DNA from: Ampelocalamus luodianensis
Lineage: Eukaryota > Streptophyta > Magnoliopsida > Poales > Poaceae
NCBI GenBank assembly: GCA_036346255.1
Contig: CM070620.1
Coordinates: forward strand, 27,463,609-27,527,608
Length of the DNA stretch: 64,000 bases
Direction of reading: 5' to 3'
Positions 45,023 through 57,367 of the stretch are shown piece after piece. Positions within the stretch are counted from its first letter, which is position 1, and each line of letters begins with the position of its first letter. The position numbers and the translations under genes were made by a program. Under the pieces are notes generated by a model that was not told the origin of the DNA, made no database searches, and saw only the letters and a program-made list of their open reading frames with translations.

Positions 45023-47073
45023 CAAAATGAATTTGCATTGTGAAAATCGTGATTCAAATTAGCATAGCGGTATCATTCATTTATTTTAAATGTTCATGAT
45101 CATTTAAGTATAATTTACTATTGTATCACTAGTTTTACTAATTTTGATGTAGATGTTATTATACACTGGAACCATATTTATATATTTTGAGGATGCGCTT
45201 TCATTGTATTTCTCTCTTTTGCTTTGCTTTTTCTTTTATTTAAGTATGAATTTGATTGCACAAGAATATAATACTATGTTTATCTTAAATTAGCTGGGTC
45301 ATTTGAGTTGATCCTCTATTTTTATCCTAACTTCGCCACAGATACCAAAAGAGAAAGGAAATCTTATCAAAGTTTAGTAGCAAACTAAATGTTTACCAAA
45401 ATAGATAACCGCTACCAAAGTTTAGTAAGTCAAACATTGACAACAATTGGCAGCAAACAGCCCCTTAAATCCTCGCACGTGGACAGTGGACACCACCCAC
45501 CTTACTGCCAAAGGGCGGAGTACTAGGGACACGGCAACACTTTGCTCGTTGGTCGGGCGCGGCTGGCAGCTTAGGTTGTCGTCGTCGCAACTCGCCGGTG
45601 CCGACGACGCGTCACAGGCTCACTGAGCGTCTGAGTAACACTGGTCGGCGCTCGTCGGGCAGGGACGCGGCATGCTTCTACGTTTGGTCGGGCCAGCGCG
45701 AAGCCGCGCAGCGGGCACACAGCCGGCAGAATCATTGGGACGCGACCGTGGGGAGATGGAATTCGCGGCGGTGACCGGCCAATATGGGTGGCCTGACCAC
45801 CGGATCGACGACGGAAAGACGATCAGCCCACATCGAAAGAGCGAACCGGAGGTAGGGATGGTGTACTGGTACCGTGGTACGGCGGGCACGGGCCGTGAAG
45901 GACGATAGGCTGAGAACCTTGCCCATCCCCATCGATAGCTTATGAAACAACCTCGCACGAAGAAACCAGAAATGAGTAGTCACAATTGACAACGTTCAAT
46001 AAGGCGTAGCAAATAACACAGATTCAAGTTCAACAGTATAAGCAGCGGATGTTTAAGAAGTATTTGAGTATTTTGTTGCTAACTAGTACTCAAATTTTGA
46101 ACTCTTAGATCTAAATTCAATGCATGAGATCACTTTGCCTCCTCTCTTAATGAGATATTACCAAATATAGTATAGATAAAAAAATTCAGGTACTCACAAA
46201 CCCAAAAAACACTCAAGTACTCTCTAGCAAACCCTTCGTCTTTTTTTTGGAAGAGATACAGTAATTCATCTTGTGAGGCATGACAACTGACAACAAACAG
46301 CTTGCCTGCATATTTTTTTACTGGAATAAGACATGTGAAGACCGAAAAAAATTGGAACTAAAAGCCTACAAGGATCAATAGATGGCAGTAAAGGAAATGA
46401 CGAACATATGAATCGATCCAACCAAAACCAATAAAAAGAGAAAAAAGAAAGAAAGGGAGCAACCAGTAGCATGCCATTCCCACGTCTCGCCTCTACCTCC
46501 AACAAGCACACGAGCTCACCCAAAGTCAGCAGCAGATCGCCTCATGCCGAAGACTGGAAGCAGCTCGTCGCAGTACCATCCGCTCAGCGTGCAAGTGCAT
46601 CTAGCCGCCAGGTGAGAGATATCAACGGCCGGTGGGGGAAGGGGAGGAGGGAGGAGAGAGGAGGCAGATGCAGGGTTGAGCTCGCGTCGGGGATGAGAGA
46701 GGAAAGTGGATGGCGGGCGTCAGCGCTGCGAGAGGAGAGGGAGACGGGAGATCGGGAGGGACGGACTGGAAGAAGGAACGAGAGATTGGGCAAGGGTTTG
46801 CGCCGGCCTGCGTTTGGGGGCGGGGATGTCTATAGGGTCTTCAGACATGGGCCTACCTGTCCTTGCTCATTAGCAGGTAATCGGGCACAATCGGCAATGG
46901 TATTGGTGGAGCTCCTCATGTTTGTGCCCGTTTGTCCATCGGGTAGAGATTTGTTCTCACGAATATGATACTAAAAGAGGAATATACTCACATCTATTAG
47001 GGTTTTTACCTATGAATTTGCGAGTAGTCGGACAAGATTGTCATCCCTACCCAGAGGACAAATCTCGATGCCT
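45023..47073. other. No gene supported
   Basis: 45023-45470 is AT-rich. 45480-45920 is GC-rich with short frames on both strands. 46471-46968 holds a 165-codon plus-strand frame that is Arg/Gly/Ser-rich, biased by local GC purine runs, and unlike any family I know. Text near 46840-46880 is not a recognised domain. Confidence 0.35.
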
Positions 47074-47078
47074 CGGTT

Positions 47079-48451
47079 TGTTGGGATACGGGTAGGCGAC
47101 ACTAGCGCGCAATAAAATTCTCTACGGCGTAAATCAGAAAGTCATGTGAGTAAGAGATCATAGATTGTTACCACACGCAGTGCAACGGAAGAAGAGTTTG
47201 AGTAACCCAATCCAATATCGCGCACGTCGATGTAGTGGAAGTAGTCGATCGTCCAACGTCATTGGTCGTTGATCGTCTCCTCCAGTAGTTCTTCGTGTTC
47301 CTTACGTACATCGCGGATCGTTCTCAATCAACACAGCAACGCTTTTATAGTATCCACACATCTAGGAGTGGAACATCATGTGCCGGTATGCTAGCACCAG
47401 CGCGCATGATAGGCCCTTCGGGGAGGAGGTGGTTAGGGTTTCAGTAGGTGGTGCAATATCCTTCAAAAAAATCCTCCACACCTTTCCTTATAAAAAGGCC
47501 CTAATAGATCCATGCGTTAGAAATCCATTAGGACTCTTAACCACGTATGGATTATAATCTGATTTAAGCCTCTAACAAATTCAATCCAAACTAATTTGTT
47601 TCAACCTATTAAGTATGTGACTCTATAGATTCATGTGTAATCGACTATGACCCTGAAATTCCTTTCCGATCCACAAATCGGTAGCGGTTTCTAACATGAC
47701 ATAGCGACTCCCAAATACACATAAAGATCATATCGGACAAACCTTTATAAAGCTTATGTGTTGATCCCTTTGTCTCATGATACCATATGTGGATTACTTA
47801 GTTGTAGTTGACTTCTCAACTATATTCGGTATGGTCATGCACTTTCTTAATCCAACAACATCAAGGGGTCCCAAGATGTCTCTCCCGTTAAAAAGGAAGG
47901 GAAATTTCTATCTTGATCGCTCACATTTTTTCTCATGTTTCATAGTAAACCCGAAAGCTACCTTTATAAATACCTATTTACGGAGTTGTGTTTGGCAACC
48001 TCTAAGTAAACTATTACACATGTAGAAAACTATGACGACCTCAGGTCTAAGAATCCAACATGCGCTATATATGAGACCAACTGATGACACTTAATAATAT
48101 TACAATTCTCGCAGTGTCTCAAGGCGGGTCAATCTAATACTATGTTCTCCAGCATACATCCGTATTAATTGTTGATTTGATATCTTATATATATGATATG
48201 TGAAATATGATCATCAATCAATACATGTGCTGATTCATAAATCACAAGTGTCCCACATAATGACATAAAATCAGAGATGTTTAGAATGATATTATAAACA
48301 TAAATAGAGAGTTTGACGAACAAGTCACGTACTTGTCAATCAATATAAATGATATTTCATTTAGAGACAAAATAATATATTATTCAAAAGTTCATAAACG
48401 TATAAATGATACAATCATCTCTATAATTATCTCTGTGGTATATCACTAACA
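47079..48451 (-). mobile_element. Copia-type solo LTR, 1373 bp
   Basis: Starts TGTTGGGATACGGGTAGGC and ends TATATCACTAACA (plus strand), with a perfect 5-bp duplication CGGTT (47074-47078, 48452-48456). Same family as 4938-6378 and 31764-37828; this is the cleanest copy. It lies about 270 bp beyond the stop codon of the zinc-finger gene, on the same strand as that gene. Confidence 0.9.
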
Positions 48452-48456
48452 CGGTT

Positions 48457-48724
48457 ACCATCTCCGACATCTGGTTGCTCTGTGTAGTGCATGGTTGCTT
48501 TTTCTTCGCAACCGTGGAGGCGCGGAGCTATGTAACGTACCTACTTTTTCTTTGCATCAGACGAGGTTGCTTTGTGTTTTACTTAACTTGGATGGTAGTA
48601 AATTGAACGTGTTTATCGACTTGATGAACGCTGAAAATTTGTGTTCCACTCGATCGATGAGCACCACATAAGTAGCATACTTACACAGGTTCATTGAGGC
48701 ACATGCATACTTACAGAGGCTTAC
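48457..48724 (-). other. Probable 3' untranslated region of the zinc-finger gene
   Basis: Sequence between the stop codon (48725-48727) and the solo LTR. No other gene seen. Transcripts could run on into the LTR. Confidence 0.35.
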
Positions 48725-49357
48725 TTAGCAGCTGATCACCTCGGCCAGGAGCTTGTACCGTCTCACCTTCACCCTAAACCGCGCCTTCCCCGCGGCGGCC
48801 TGCAGCTTCCTCCTCCCCTTCGTCGCGGACACCTCCGGCACCGGCAGCACCGCCCTCTCGTCGTCGCCCTTGGGTTTCTTGATCGGCTTGCCGGGCTCCG
48901 CCGAGGACGCGGACCTCGAGCGCTCACCACACGAGCGCCGGCTATTCTTACCATCCTCTTCAGAATTGTTCATCTCAGACGACGTCGTCGACATCCTTCG
49001 TTTCGCCGCCGCCGTCGGCTTCACCGGCGAGCCTCCTCCGCCCTCCTCCCTCAGGCACCAGTTGCACCTCCGGTACGCCGTCACCCTCGGGTACAGATCG
49101 CTGCAGTATCTACACACATACATATATGCACGTACGTAGTCAGTGGAAGCCTACACGAATCGACGAACGATTAAAGGGTGGCAAAGTGGAACGGAAGCAA
49201 TACATATGCTGATGTGCACATGTGCATGTTGTCACCTGTGTTGCAGCCGGAGGCGGCAGAGCTTGCAGCGGAACAGCTGGCGCGGCAGGCCGTGGTCGCC
49301 GCACATGCAGCAGACGGCGGCACCGGCGGCGCCACCGTCGGAGCCGGGAGACGCCAT
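48725..49357 (-). CDS. PHD-like C4HC3 zinc-finger protein, 168 aa
   Basis: Two exons: 49357-49236 (ATG at 49357-49355) and 49109-48725. The donor GTGACA and acceptor TGTAG fit, and phase is kept (split Arg codon). Residues 16-75 give C-x2-C...C-x2-C...H-x2-C...C-x2-C, starting VCCMCGDHGLPRQLF, then HRYC across the splice and CNWC: a PHD/FYVE-like C4HC3 finger. Residues from about 80 are Ser/Arg/Lys-rich with basic runs (KPIKKPKG, KGRRKL), as in nuclear proteins. Small grass proteins with one such N-terminal finger are known; their role is not settled, so chromatin reading or protein binding is only inferred. The first exon is very GC-rich, typical of grasses. Neighbours are transposons only; a solo LTR follows closely. 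Confidence 0.8.
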
Positions 49358-49438
49358 TGGAGATATATGTATTGGAAGGAGTGGAGGAGATGGCGTCCGG
49401 TGAGGAGGAGTGGGCCGGGTGTGTGAAGCTTGACATGG

Positions 49439-49446
49439 ATATATAG
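49439..49446 (-). promoter_or_regulatory. TATA box of the zinc-finger gene
   Basis: CTATATAT on the minus strand, about 85 bp upstream of the ATG at 49357. Transcription would start near 49410. Confidence 0.5.
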
Positions 49447-49449
49447 ATG

Positions 49450-50362
49450 AGGAAGACGCGCGATGCAAAAGGCCGTATGAGGCGGTCGCGTCTCGTTGGG
49501 GTCGACCTTGACGGCCACGGGTAGCTTTCATGAGGTCAGGGAGGGAGAAAAACGGGACGAGTGGCGAGTAGACCACGCATCGCACGGCGTTTGTGCGTGC
49601 GTACGTGTGTAGTGGCTGCTAAAGAAAGTAATGGCGCGTGACAGCTATATATCGTCGACCGAGGGCAAGACCCGCCAGGGGTATGACTGTCATTTCACCA
49701 GATGTGATACGGTATGACGGCCCTGTCGTACTTCTGTCCTGCACGAGTTTCATCGAGGTCTCTCTGCTTTTGCAGATTGTTATTTCCAGTCCTGCTTGAG
49801 GATGTACAAAGGAGAATACACCGGAGGAGATGTGTATCTTTTTCTATGTTGTTTTGAGTCGTGCTTGATCGTATAGGGAGATGTGTATCTTTTTCTATGT
49901 TGGTTTGAGTCGTGCTTGATCGTATAGGACTTTTTTTTTAGCTCTTTTACGGTACATTTCATTCAATAATTATCGTTTATTTTTTTATTTAATGATTCAG
50001 ATTAGTTGAGATTTATTTATACTACACTCGATAGCATGAGTAGTAGAATCACGAGAGAGTTAGAATTGTAATTGTCAACATGGCACAGGAGTAATATTTT
50101 CAACCCTATTTGAAAAAATCCATAATACCCTATAAAAATATAAATACAAATGATCAGCGATCAAATATGGGTTCTGATAAACATCAAATAGCTGATTTTT
50201 TTTTCCTTTAAAATTGGTCAAAATTTATAACCTTTCGGAATGTGCATCAACATCCGTTCTTAGGTGGCAGCTGCCTCTCCGGTGAGCATTGCGTGGGAAT
50301 TAGGTAGGCAGGCAGGCGCGGAGCCAGGAATTAGATACATAGAGCATTGCGTAGGAATTAGG
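49450..50362. other. Upstream region of the zinc-finger gene; no gene seen
   Basis: 49450-49700 is likely promoter sequence. 49930-50270 is AT-rich. 50270-50362 repeats the phrase AGCATTGCGT(G/A)GGAATTAGGTA twice around the CACTA insertion point. Confidence 0.35.
49827..49928. repeat. 51-bp tandem duplication
   Basis: Two adjacent units of 51 bp (starts 49827 and 49878: GAGATGTGTATCTTTTTC) differ at about one base (GTTGTTTT versus GTTGGTTT). Confidence 0.8.
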
Positions 50363-50379
50363 TACCACTACTACAAAAA

Positions 50380-50620
50380 TGATTTGTAGCAACACCACCT
50401 TTTTCACAGTAGGGGCGGCTCACTTACCAAGCGCCCCTACAGTGGCTGAGCTCGGCCCAGCTATACCAACCGCCTCTACAAATGGTTCAGCAGAGGCGGC
50501 TGGTATCACCAACCGCCCCTACAAATGGTTGGATTTGTAGGGCGGTGAAACACCACCGCCCCTCTTGTTTGATTTGTAGGCGGTGATCTCACCGCCCCTA
50601 CAAATCGACCAGATATATAG
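50380..50620. repeat. Left subterminal repeats of the CACTA element
   Basis: About eight copies of a 10-14 base motif near CCGCCCCTACAAAT, in both orientations. In CACTA elements such repeats are transposase-binding sites (family knowledge). Confidence 0.7.
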
Positions 50621-51227
50621 CCTGGACCCTTCTTCTTCCTCAGTGCAGTGCAACCCGAGAGAGGAAGGAAGGAGGCCTTAGGCACCTCCCAAAATTGCTA
50701 TTTTGAGGGGAAGGTTTTGAGTTAAATTCCTTTGGTGGAGAGGTTGTTGGAGGTAAGAAAATGGTTTTCCATACATCTTTTTGAAGTTTTAATGGTGGGT
50801 TATTGCTTAATTAGAGTTTTGATTTTTCTCTCTCTTCTATGGTGTTTGAGTAATTTATGGAGCAAATGAGGCTAAAATTTTGAATATGCTAGGCTAAATT
50901 AGTTATGGAAATAATGTCATACCCTTATTTAGTCATTCTTCCTTGATTTTAGTGGACTATTAATTAGTTTTATGGATGTTTGAGCTACATCTAGATCTAG
51001 ATACCTAGAACTAGAGTTTGTTTTTTTTACTAATTACATTGTTATTAATTTAGTGGAATATATTTACAATTGCTATTTACATTGCACCATACATTTAGAA
51101 TTATTAATCGAATTTAGAATATCCTTCCATAAAATTCCTATGTATATTTTTTTGAAGTAATAATTAATTTGTGAAGTATTAATTAGTCCTATTAATTCTT
51201 ATCTTTGTTTTCTATATTGAAATAAAG

Positions 51228-53979
51228 ATGGACGACAGGAACTCTTGGATGTATGGTAAACAAAGGTGGGAGCCAAGTTTCCGTGATGAAGTGGATAAAT
51301 TTCTTCAAGCCGCAGAGAGCCATGCAATGTCTAGCAATAATAGTGGTGAAATTCTTTGTCCGTGTAGCGATTGCAAGAACTATCTCGCATGGAAAGATGT
51401 GACTATCATTAGATCACACTTGATTATGCGAGGATTTGTTAAAGACTACACAGTTTGGAATCATCATGGTGAAGCGGTTATTAACAACGTTGATCCAGAA
51501 GAAGACGACGACGATTACCTAGATTGCATGGACCAATATGTAGCTGAATATGATGCAGAAATAGACCGTGAAGAAGAAGGTAGTGGTGGTCATAACGACG
51601 AAGCTGGTGGCAATGATGGCGGAGGGCGTGTCGGGATGAAGATGACGGTGATTATTTGGAGGAAATGCTTCGGGCCATTGGACCAGAGATTTTACTAAAG
51701 AGCCCGAAAGGTCTAGAAAATTTGGAAAGGGTTAAAAAAGCCTCGAAGGAGACTTTGTATGGTGTTGAAAAGGGTTGTCCGACACCTGGACAGTGCTACG
51801 TTTTGTGCTTGAGCTACTCATCCCGAAGGCTAAAGCACGGTTTGGTCGATTGTAGTTTCAATGATCATTGCATCTCTGTCTTGGTTCTTGCCACACCAAA
51901 CTCGATTCCGCCAACACATACGGCGAAGAAGGTTATAAGTCCATTAACAATGGGGTTGAAAAATCCATGCATGCGAACCATTGTATCCTTTACAGTGGCG
52001 ATACGTTCAAGTCACTAGATAAATGCCCGGTGTGGCACTAGTCGTTACAAGAACAATGACCTTTACAACGGGAAGAAGCCTTCACGGGGAAGAAGAGGAA
52101 GAAAGGTGGGAAAAGGTGGTACAAGATTCTCAACCCAAAGAGGACACTCCATTAGGCATCGATGCAAAGAGAAGAATCCCGCCTTGGTAATGTGGTACCT
52201 ACGATCGTCGATCGCTTGAGGCGTATGTTCCTAAACCCTAAGGAAGCTTCACTCATGACATGGTGGGATGATGAACGCAAGGTGGGTGATGGTAAGATTG
52301 GACACCCGGCCGATGCTACCCAGTGACAACGCTTTGATGCAAAATACCAAGAATTTAGCAAAGACCCAAGGAATGTACGGTTTGGCCTTAGCACAGATGG
52401 AATGAATCCATTCAATGAGAGAACCAGCAAGCATAGTACATGGCCAGTGATCTTACCCATGTACAACATCCCAACATGGTTGTGTCAGAAGAGAAAACAT
52501 CTTCTCCTCACTATTCTCATTCAAGGTCCCAAACAACCAGGCATTGATATAGATGTGTTCCTCGAGCCTTTGATGCAAGAAATGGAGAGGCTATGGCGGT
52601 ATGGAGAGCCGATGTACGACGCCTTCAGTAAAGGAGGACTTCATATGTAGAGCCATTATCTTTGTCACTACCAATGATTACCTCATACTGTTTGCTTTGT
52701 GCGGACGGATCAAAGGGAAGACAGGATGCTTAGTATGCTTGGATGGTACTACATGGGTGTTCTGGATGCATTCAAGAAGACAGTTTACCTAAGGTACCGA
52801 CGATTCTTAAAGACAACTCACGATACGCAGCAAGTTGTTCTTCAAATTTTATGACAACAAACCGAGACCGAATCCCCTCAGAGAGCGTCAAAGCGGGCAA
52901 CATGTGTTGAAATGGTGAAACACATACATGTCGATTTTGGAAAGAAGAATGCGAATGGGACAAAGAGAGATAGAAGCACACCTCCTGTCCCGGTGTACCT
53001 TTTAAGAAAAAGTCGATCTTCTTTAAGTATCGCCTTATTGGCGGACTTGGAGGTCCCCATGCCATTGATTCTATGCACTTACAGAAGAATGTATTTGAGA
53101 GTCTCATTGCTACCTTGATGGACACGGGCAAGACAAAGGATGGTCTAAGATCACGGAAAGACATGGTGCAGCTAAATGTGAAGCCAGAGCTTCACCCGAT
53201 ACCTCAGGGTAATGGAAAATACCTCCTACCGCAGCTAGTTTCAACGACTCGGATGAGAGGAGGCGATCTGCAATTTCTTGAGAGGGGTTAAAGTTCCCAC
53301 TGGGTTTTCAACCAACGTGAAGAAGCTAGTGTCAATGAAGGACCTGTCAATAACACACTTCAAGGCTCACGATTGTCATGTGATGCTCACATTGTTCCTA
53401 CCTATTGCAATCAGGGCTATAGAGCCAGAGTTCTTGAAAATGGCCATCACCCGCATGTGTTACTTCTTTTGAAGATCTCACGAGAAGACAATTGGTGAAA
53501 ATGAGCCGTGACCTACATGAATTCGTGGTGGAGACAATAAACCAACTAGAGATGTGTTTACCTCCGCTTTTTTGATATAATGCCACATCTCATGATTCAC
53601 ATGGTTCATCGATCTGAGCCTTTGGGCCCTTGCTACTTACATGAAATGTGGTCCTCGAACGGTTCATGTCGGTTCTTAACCGATCGTGCATAATCGAGCA
53701 TGCCGAGAGGGCTCCATGATAGAGGGTTACAATACCGAAGAAGTCGTCGAGTGCTGTCAAGAGTACCTAAAAGTACAAAGAGGGATTGGTAAACTCGATT
53801 CTCGTCACAAGGGTAGGCTGACTGGGAAGGGCACCAAGGGGAGAAAAGTCTTCATCGACAAGGATTTCAACGAAGTTAGTCGAGCTCATTATAGTGTCTT
53901 GCAGAGTACAGAACTGATGCAACCGTACATTGATGAACACTTGGATGTCATTAGGGCAGAGAGTAATGGCCGCTCTTAA
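51228..53979 (+). pseudogene. TNP2-like CACTA transposase, broken
   Basis: Begins at ATG 51228 with the transposase-associated N-terminal domain (MYGKQRWEPSFRDEVDKFL, then CPCSDCKN). Next come a middle frame (51656-52018), the core transposase text NPFNERTSKHSTWPVILPMY in 52402-52650, and HAIDSMHLQKNVFESLI near 53060. The C-terminal domain with FKAHDCHVML follows near 53360, then a tail (53686-53979) with SRHKGRLTGKGT. Domain order and length fit a single TNP2-type gene, but many stops and frame changes interrupt it. The enzyme cuts and moves CACTA elements; this copy cannot make it. Confidence 0.85.
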
Positions 53980-54509
53980 TGTACTCTTGACTCACACGGT
54001 TCACACCATACATCCAGTTTCGGTCCATCTACGCTACACATGTAACAAAATATATAGTGTCAAATTAGATTAATAAAATCTCTCTCAACCGCTCTCTCTC
54101 TCCATTTCCTTCCCCCTCACAGAAACTTTAATATTATTCCAACTACCAAATGAAAAATATTATTCTATTCCCTTACATCGGATACAAAAGTTTACTCCCA
54201 CTTCGACTCTTATACACGCGATGCTTAGCATATTCTACCATATCTCGATTGGGTTATAAAGAATGTTACCCTCGGAGCTCATCACGAAAATACCAAATCG
54301 ATCTATTCCGATTGTTGTCTCCCTCCCTTTCTCCTCTCCTTCTCCCTCCCTTTCTCCTCTCTTTCTCTTCTCCTTCCCTTTTTCCTCTCCTTCTCCCTCC
54401 CTTTCTCCTCTCCTTCTCCTCCCCTCTCTCTCTGTCGGCGGCGCAGTGGGTTTTTATCTGGGTGGCGGCTCAAATGGGAATGGGCAGGGGGTACTCAAGG
54501 TATTTATAG

Positions 54510-54990
54510 CGCGAGGATATCACAGACGGTTCCAAATATGAACTGTCTGTGATAGGCATATATCACAGACAGTTTATATACAAAACCGTCTGTGATATGT
54601 CCTGACAGTGCTCTTTATCAACCGTGCATGTACGGAGAGATTATCACGAGCGGTTTATATACAAAACCGTCGTGACATATCCTGACGGCTCTATTAATAA
54701 ACCGTCGTGATATGGAGAGATTATCCTGAGCGGTTTATATACGAGCCGTGCAGGAAATATCACAGGCGGCTCTATTTATAAACCGTCTATGATATGAGGG
54801 ATTATCACAGACGGTTTATAAATAGAGCCACCTGTGATATTTCACAGACGGTTCTGTATATAAACCGTCTGTGATAATCATATATCACAGACGGTTACTA
54901 GTAATAACCGTCTGTGATAGGCCGGCAAAGCAAATGCTGCGCCCAACAGACCCAACACAGACGGATTCAAATTAACCCGTCTGTGATGGG
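54510..54990. repeat. Right subterminal palindromic repeats
   Basis: A run of about a dozen imperfect palindromes of roughly 35-40 bp, each of the form ATCACAGACGGTT - AT spacer - AACCGTCTGTGAT. Some units have lost bases (for example ATCACGAGCGGTT at 54640-54730). Confidence 0.8.
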
Positions 54991-55023
54991 GTGTCTTCTA
55001 TAGCCTGTTTTGTAGTAGTGTAG

Positions 55024-56430
55024 GTAGGGGCGAAGCTAGGAATTGGATACAGAGGTGCAAGTTGAAAAGTTCAAATTATGCCTAGCAGATGACATATAGT
55101 CATATACTAATTAGATCAATGTGAGTGATTTTGAAGGGTTTTCCTTGTGAGGTTCATCCGTGTCTCTCTAGTCCATTCAAAAGCTAATGGAGTTGACGTG
55201 ACCTGTATTTTTCAGATAGCAAGAGGGATATAATCCTGAATATCGATGTCTATGTACTACATATAATATAATACAGTGGTACGTACGATATAGGACCTGA
55301 AAAAGGTTCTCCATCTGTTCTATTTTATGGGGCATATAATCTTTCTAATTTTTACGTGCATGTAGATTTAATACTAGTTTATCTGTTTTGCCCTTTATTT
55401 ATTTATTTATTTCTGTCCTAAGCATTTGTGCATGACCACTGACACAAACCATCTTTCTCAATTTTTTTTTCCAAAAGCACCAAATGGAAGGGCGCTGTCT
55501 TGTAGATTCCTCAAAATTAGATCGTTAATTGTTAACTTTTGTGCCCGGTCAACATACGATTCATAGAGGGGCCGAAGGGAGTATACCAACGAACTCCTAA
55601 CCCAGACAGCACAAATTCCATGTGTTAATTGAATATGGTGAATGGAAAAAGGTAAATTTTTTCCATCAAATGACATCATTAACAATTACGAAGAATCTAA
55701 AAATAACTCGTTGATATAAATTAACTGATAAGTGAGTGTGCATTGATTACATAACTGAATACGTGTCTATTCCGATAAGAGAGATTAAGACCATGGAGAG
55801 GAAAAATAAGAAAGGGAAGGCTAACAACGTAACATGCTTCGTTGGTTGTCTATGTCTAAATCACTTGATTACTAGGGCGTCACAAATCCTGCCTTATGGC
55901 GATGATCACATGATCGCTAATGCATAATACTAGTCGAAGCCGCAAAACCATATATATAGGGGGTGCCAGGCCCTGCCAATCCCCCTTCCCTCCGCCCCTG
56001 TAGCTAGGGACATCGACGTTCACTGGGCCCTAACCTTATAGCTTCGAGGACGCACGGTAGTGACACCGTCGACCGTAGGCTCGGAGGAGGGTGCATGGGG
56101 GGTGGTGGCAGAAGTTGAGATCAGCAATGGCAGATTCACTAGTGATGAGACACCGAAGTTAGGAGAGAGGCACGAGGTGACGGTTCAGGGTAAGGTCATA
56201 TATACCGGATCGGGGAGGACATGAATAGTTGTGGGTGTGGCGTTAGGGGTGGGGGGTGGGAGAGGGAAGAATGTCTATGAGGGGAAGGAGAGAGGATGAT
56301 ATACACTGGATCGTCGCGAAATCTGGTAATTTTTGCAACAAGAAAAAACAAAAACAGCTGATTGATATGCTAGATAGACCCAACAAATATAGTTCAGTGT
56401 TTTCAAGAAAGGTTATGGGCACGGGGTAGG
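55024..56430. other. No gene seen
   Basis: Unassigned. It includes a (TTTA)n microsatellite-like run near 55395-55412 and a GC-rich passage at 56040-56290. Short open frames at 55458-55685 and 55736-55927 lack recognisable motifs. Confidence 0.35.
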
Positions 56431-56437
56431 AGCATAA

Positions 56438-57017
56438 TACAAAAAGTCGAACCGGGCCGCTGGTTAAACCAAAAAAAAGGCCGGAACCAACGACCTAGCT
56501 AGCCGGCTCAGCTCGGCTCAAAGATTGTCTATGTATTCGAACCAGGAAAAACCGATCGAGCCGATGCCAGTTTCACCGAACCAGATAGTTTTTATTTAGC
56601 TGCCGGTTTCACTGAACCAGGCAGTTTTTATTTAGGACATAAATACCCTTGTTCTTATTATTTTCTTTCTATGAATTCAGGGATAAAATTAGAAAGATGT
56701 GACTATGATTGCCCTATTGTTGTGCGCTAGTTATTTCATTGAGAATTAGACTGTAGTTTCCAACCTATTGCTCTAAATAAATACTCTGATAGATAACTAC
56801 AATACAATTATGTTGTTGATATAGTTATACATGCTTAATTCTAATGAAAAATCTCATGTTCTGAAGATTCATAATCTAGATATACAAATTGATTGCAGTA
56901 TTTAATAGAAAATCTCTTAAAAATTAAAAAATAATGATAAATAAATATAATACTTATATATATAAACCGGTGAACCAGCTACTTGACCGGTTTGATTGCT
57001 GGTCCGACTTTTTTGTA
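56438..57017. mobile_element. Possible inverted-repeat element
   Basis: The left end TACAAAAAGTCGAACCGGG and the right end, reverse-complemented, TACAAAAAAGTCGGACCAGC, are inverted and similar; AACCGGT/GAACCAG words recur inside. The target duplication is not clear. No coding sequence. Confidence 0.4.
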
Positions 57018-57113
57018 CTATGGATAGGAGTAACTGGTCATATCGTAGCTTATTACGACCTGTTTGTATTGCTGGATTTCTAAAGTAATTACATAGGACT
57101 TAAATTGTATCTA

Positions 57114-57365
57114 CTCCCTCCGTTTTCGTTTACTTGTTACTTTTTGACCAAAATTTCATTCCATAAATACATTGCACTTCACGGTTCCCTAGATATTTTT
57201 TTTTTCAAACTACCTCTATCATCCCTAGCTACGTCCACCCACTTTGTTGCCTCGTTTGATGTGCTTGAGATATTATTGAAGGGTATTTTTGTTACAACTT
57301 TTCACAAAGTGCAATCTCCTTAATATGTGTACACTAGTCAAAAGTATCAGGTAAACGAAACAGAG
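57114..57365. mobile_element. Stowaway-like (Tc1/mariner) MITE, about 252 bp
   Basis: The left end CTCCCTCCGTTTTCGTTTAC and the right end, reverse-complemented, CTCTGTTTCGTTTACC, are flanked by TA on both sides (57112-57113, 57366-57367). The CTCCCTCCGT start is typical of grass Stowaway elements. Confidence 0.75.
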
Positions 57366-57367
57366 TA

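Larger units (their letters stand above)
50366..55020 (+). mobile_element. CACTA element with decayed TNP2-like transposase and two unlike ends
   Basis: Starts CACTACTACAAAAATG (50366) and ends TTTTGTAGTAGTG (55020), giving matching 13-base inverted ends. The flanking triplets are TAC (50363-50365) and TAG (55021-55023). The left subterminal zone (50380-50620) repeats CCGCCCCTACAAAT in both orientations. The right zone (54510-54990) repeats ATCACAGACGGTT, the motif of the other CACTA at 9498-10611. A transposase pseudogene lies between them. Confidence 0.8.

Noticed and set aside
46471..46968. A 165-codon plus-strand frame
   Set aside because: Arg/Gly/Ser-rich from a purine-rich stretch, no motif, no intron or promoter support.
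38236..49357. A diterpenoid biosynthetic gene cluster
   Set aside because: Only one pathway gene (KSL) is present; no CPS, P450 or dehydrogenase was found, and the neighbouring gene is a zinc-finger protein.
54510..54990. Regular short repeats resembling a CRISPR array
   Set aside because: The units are palindromic CACTA subterminal repeats in plant DNA, with no unique equal-length spacers and no cas genes.
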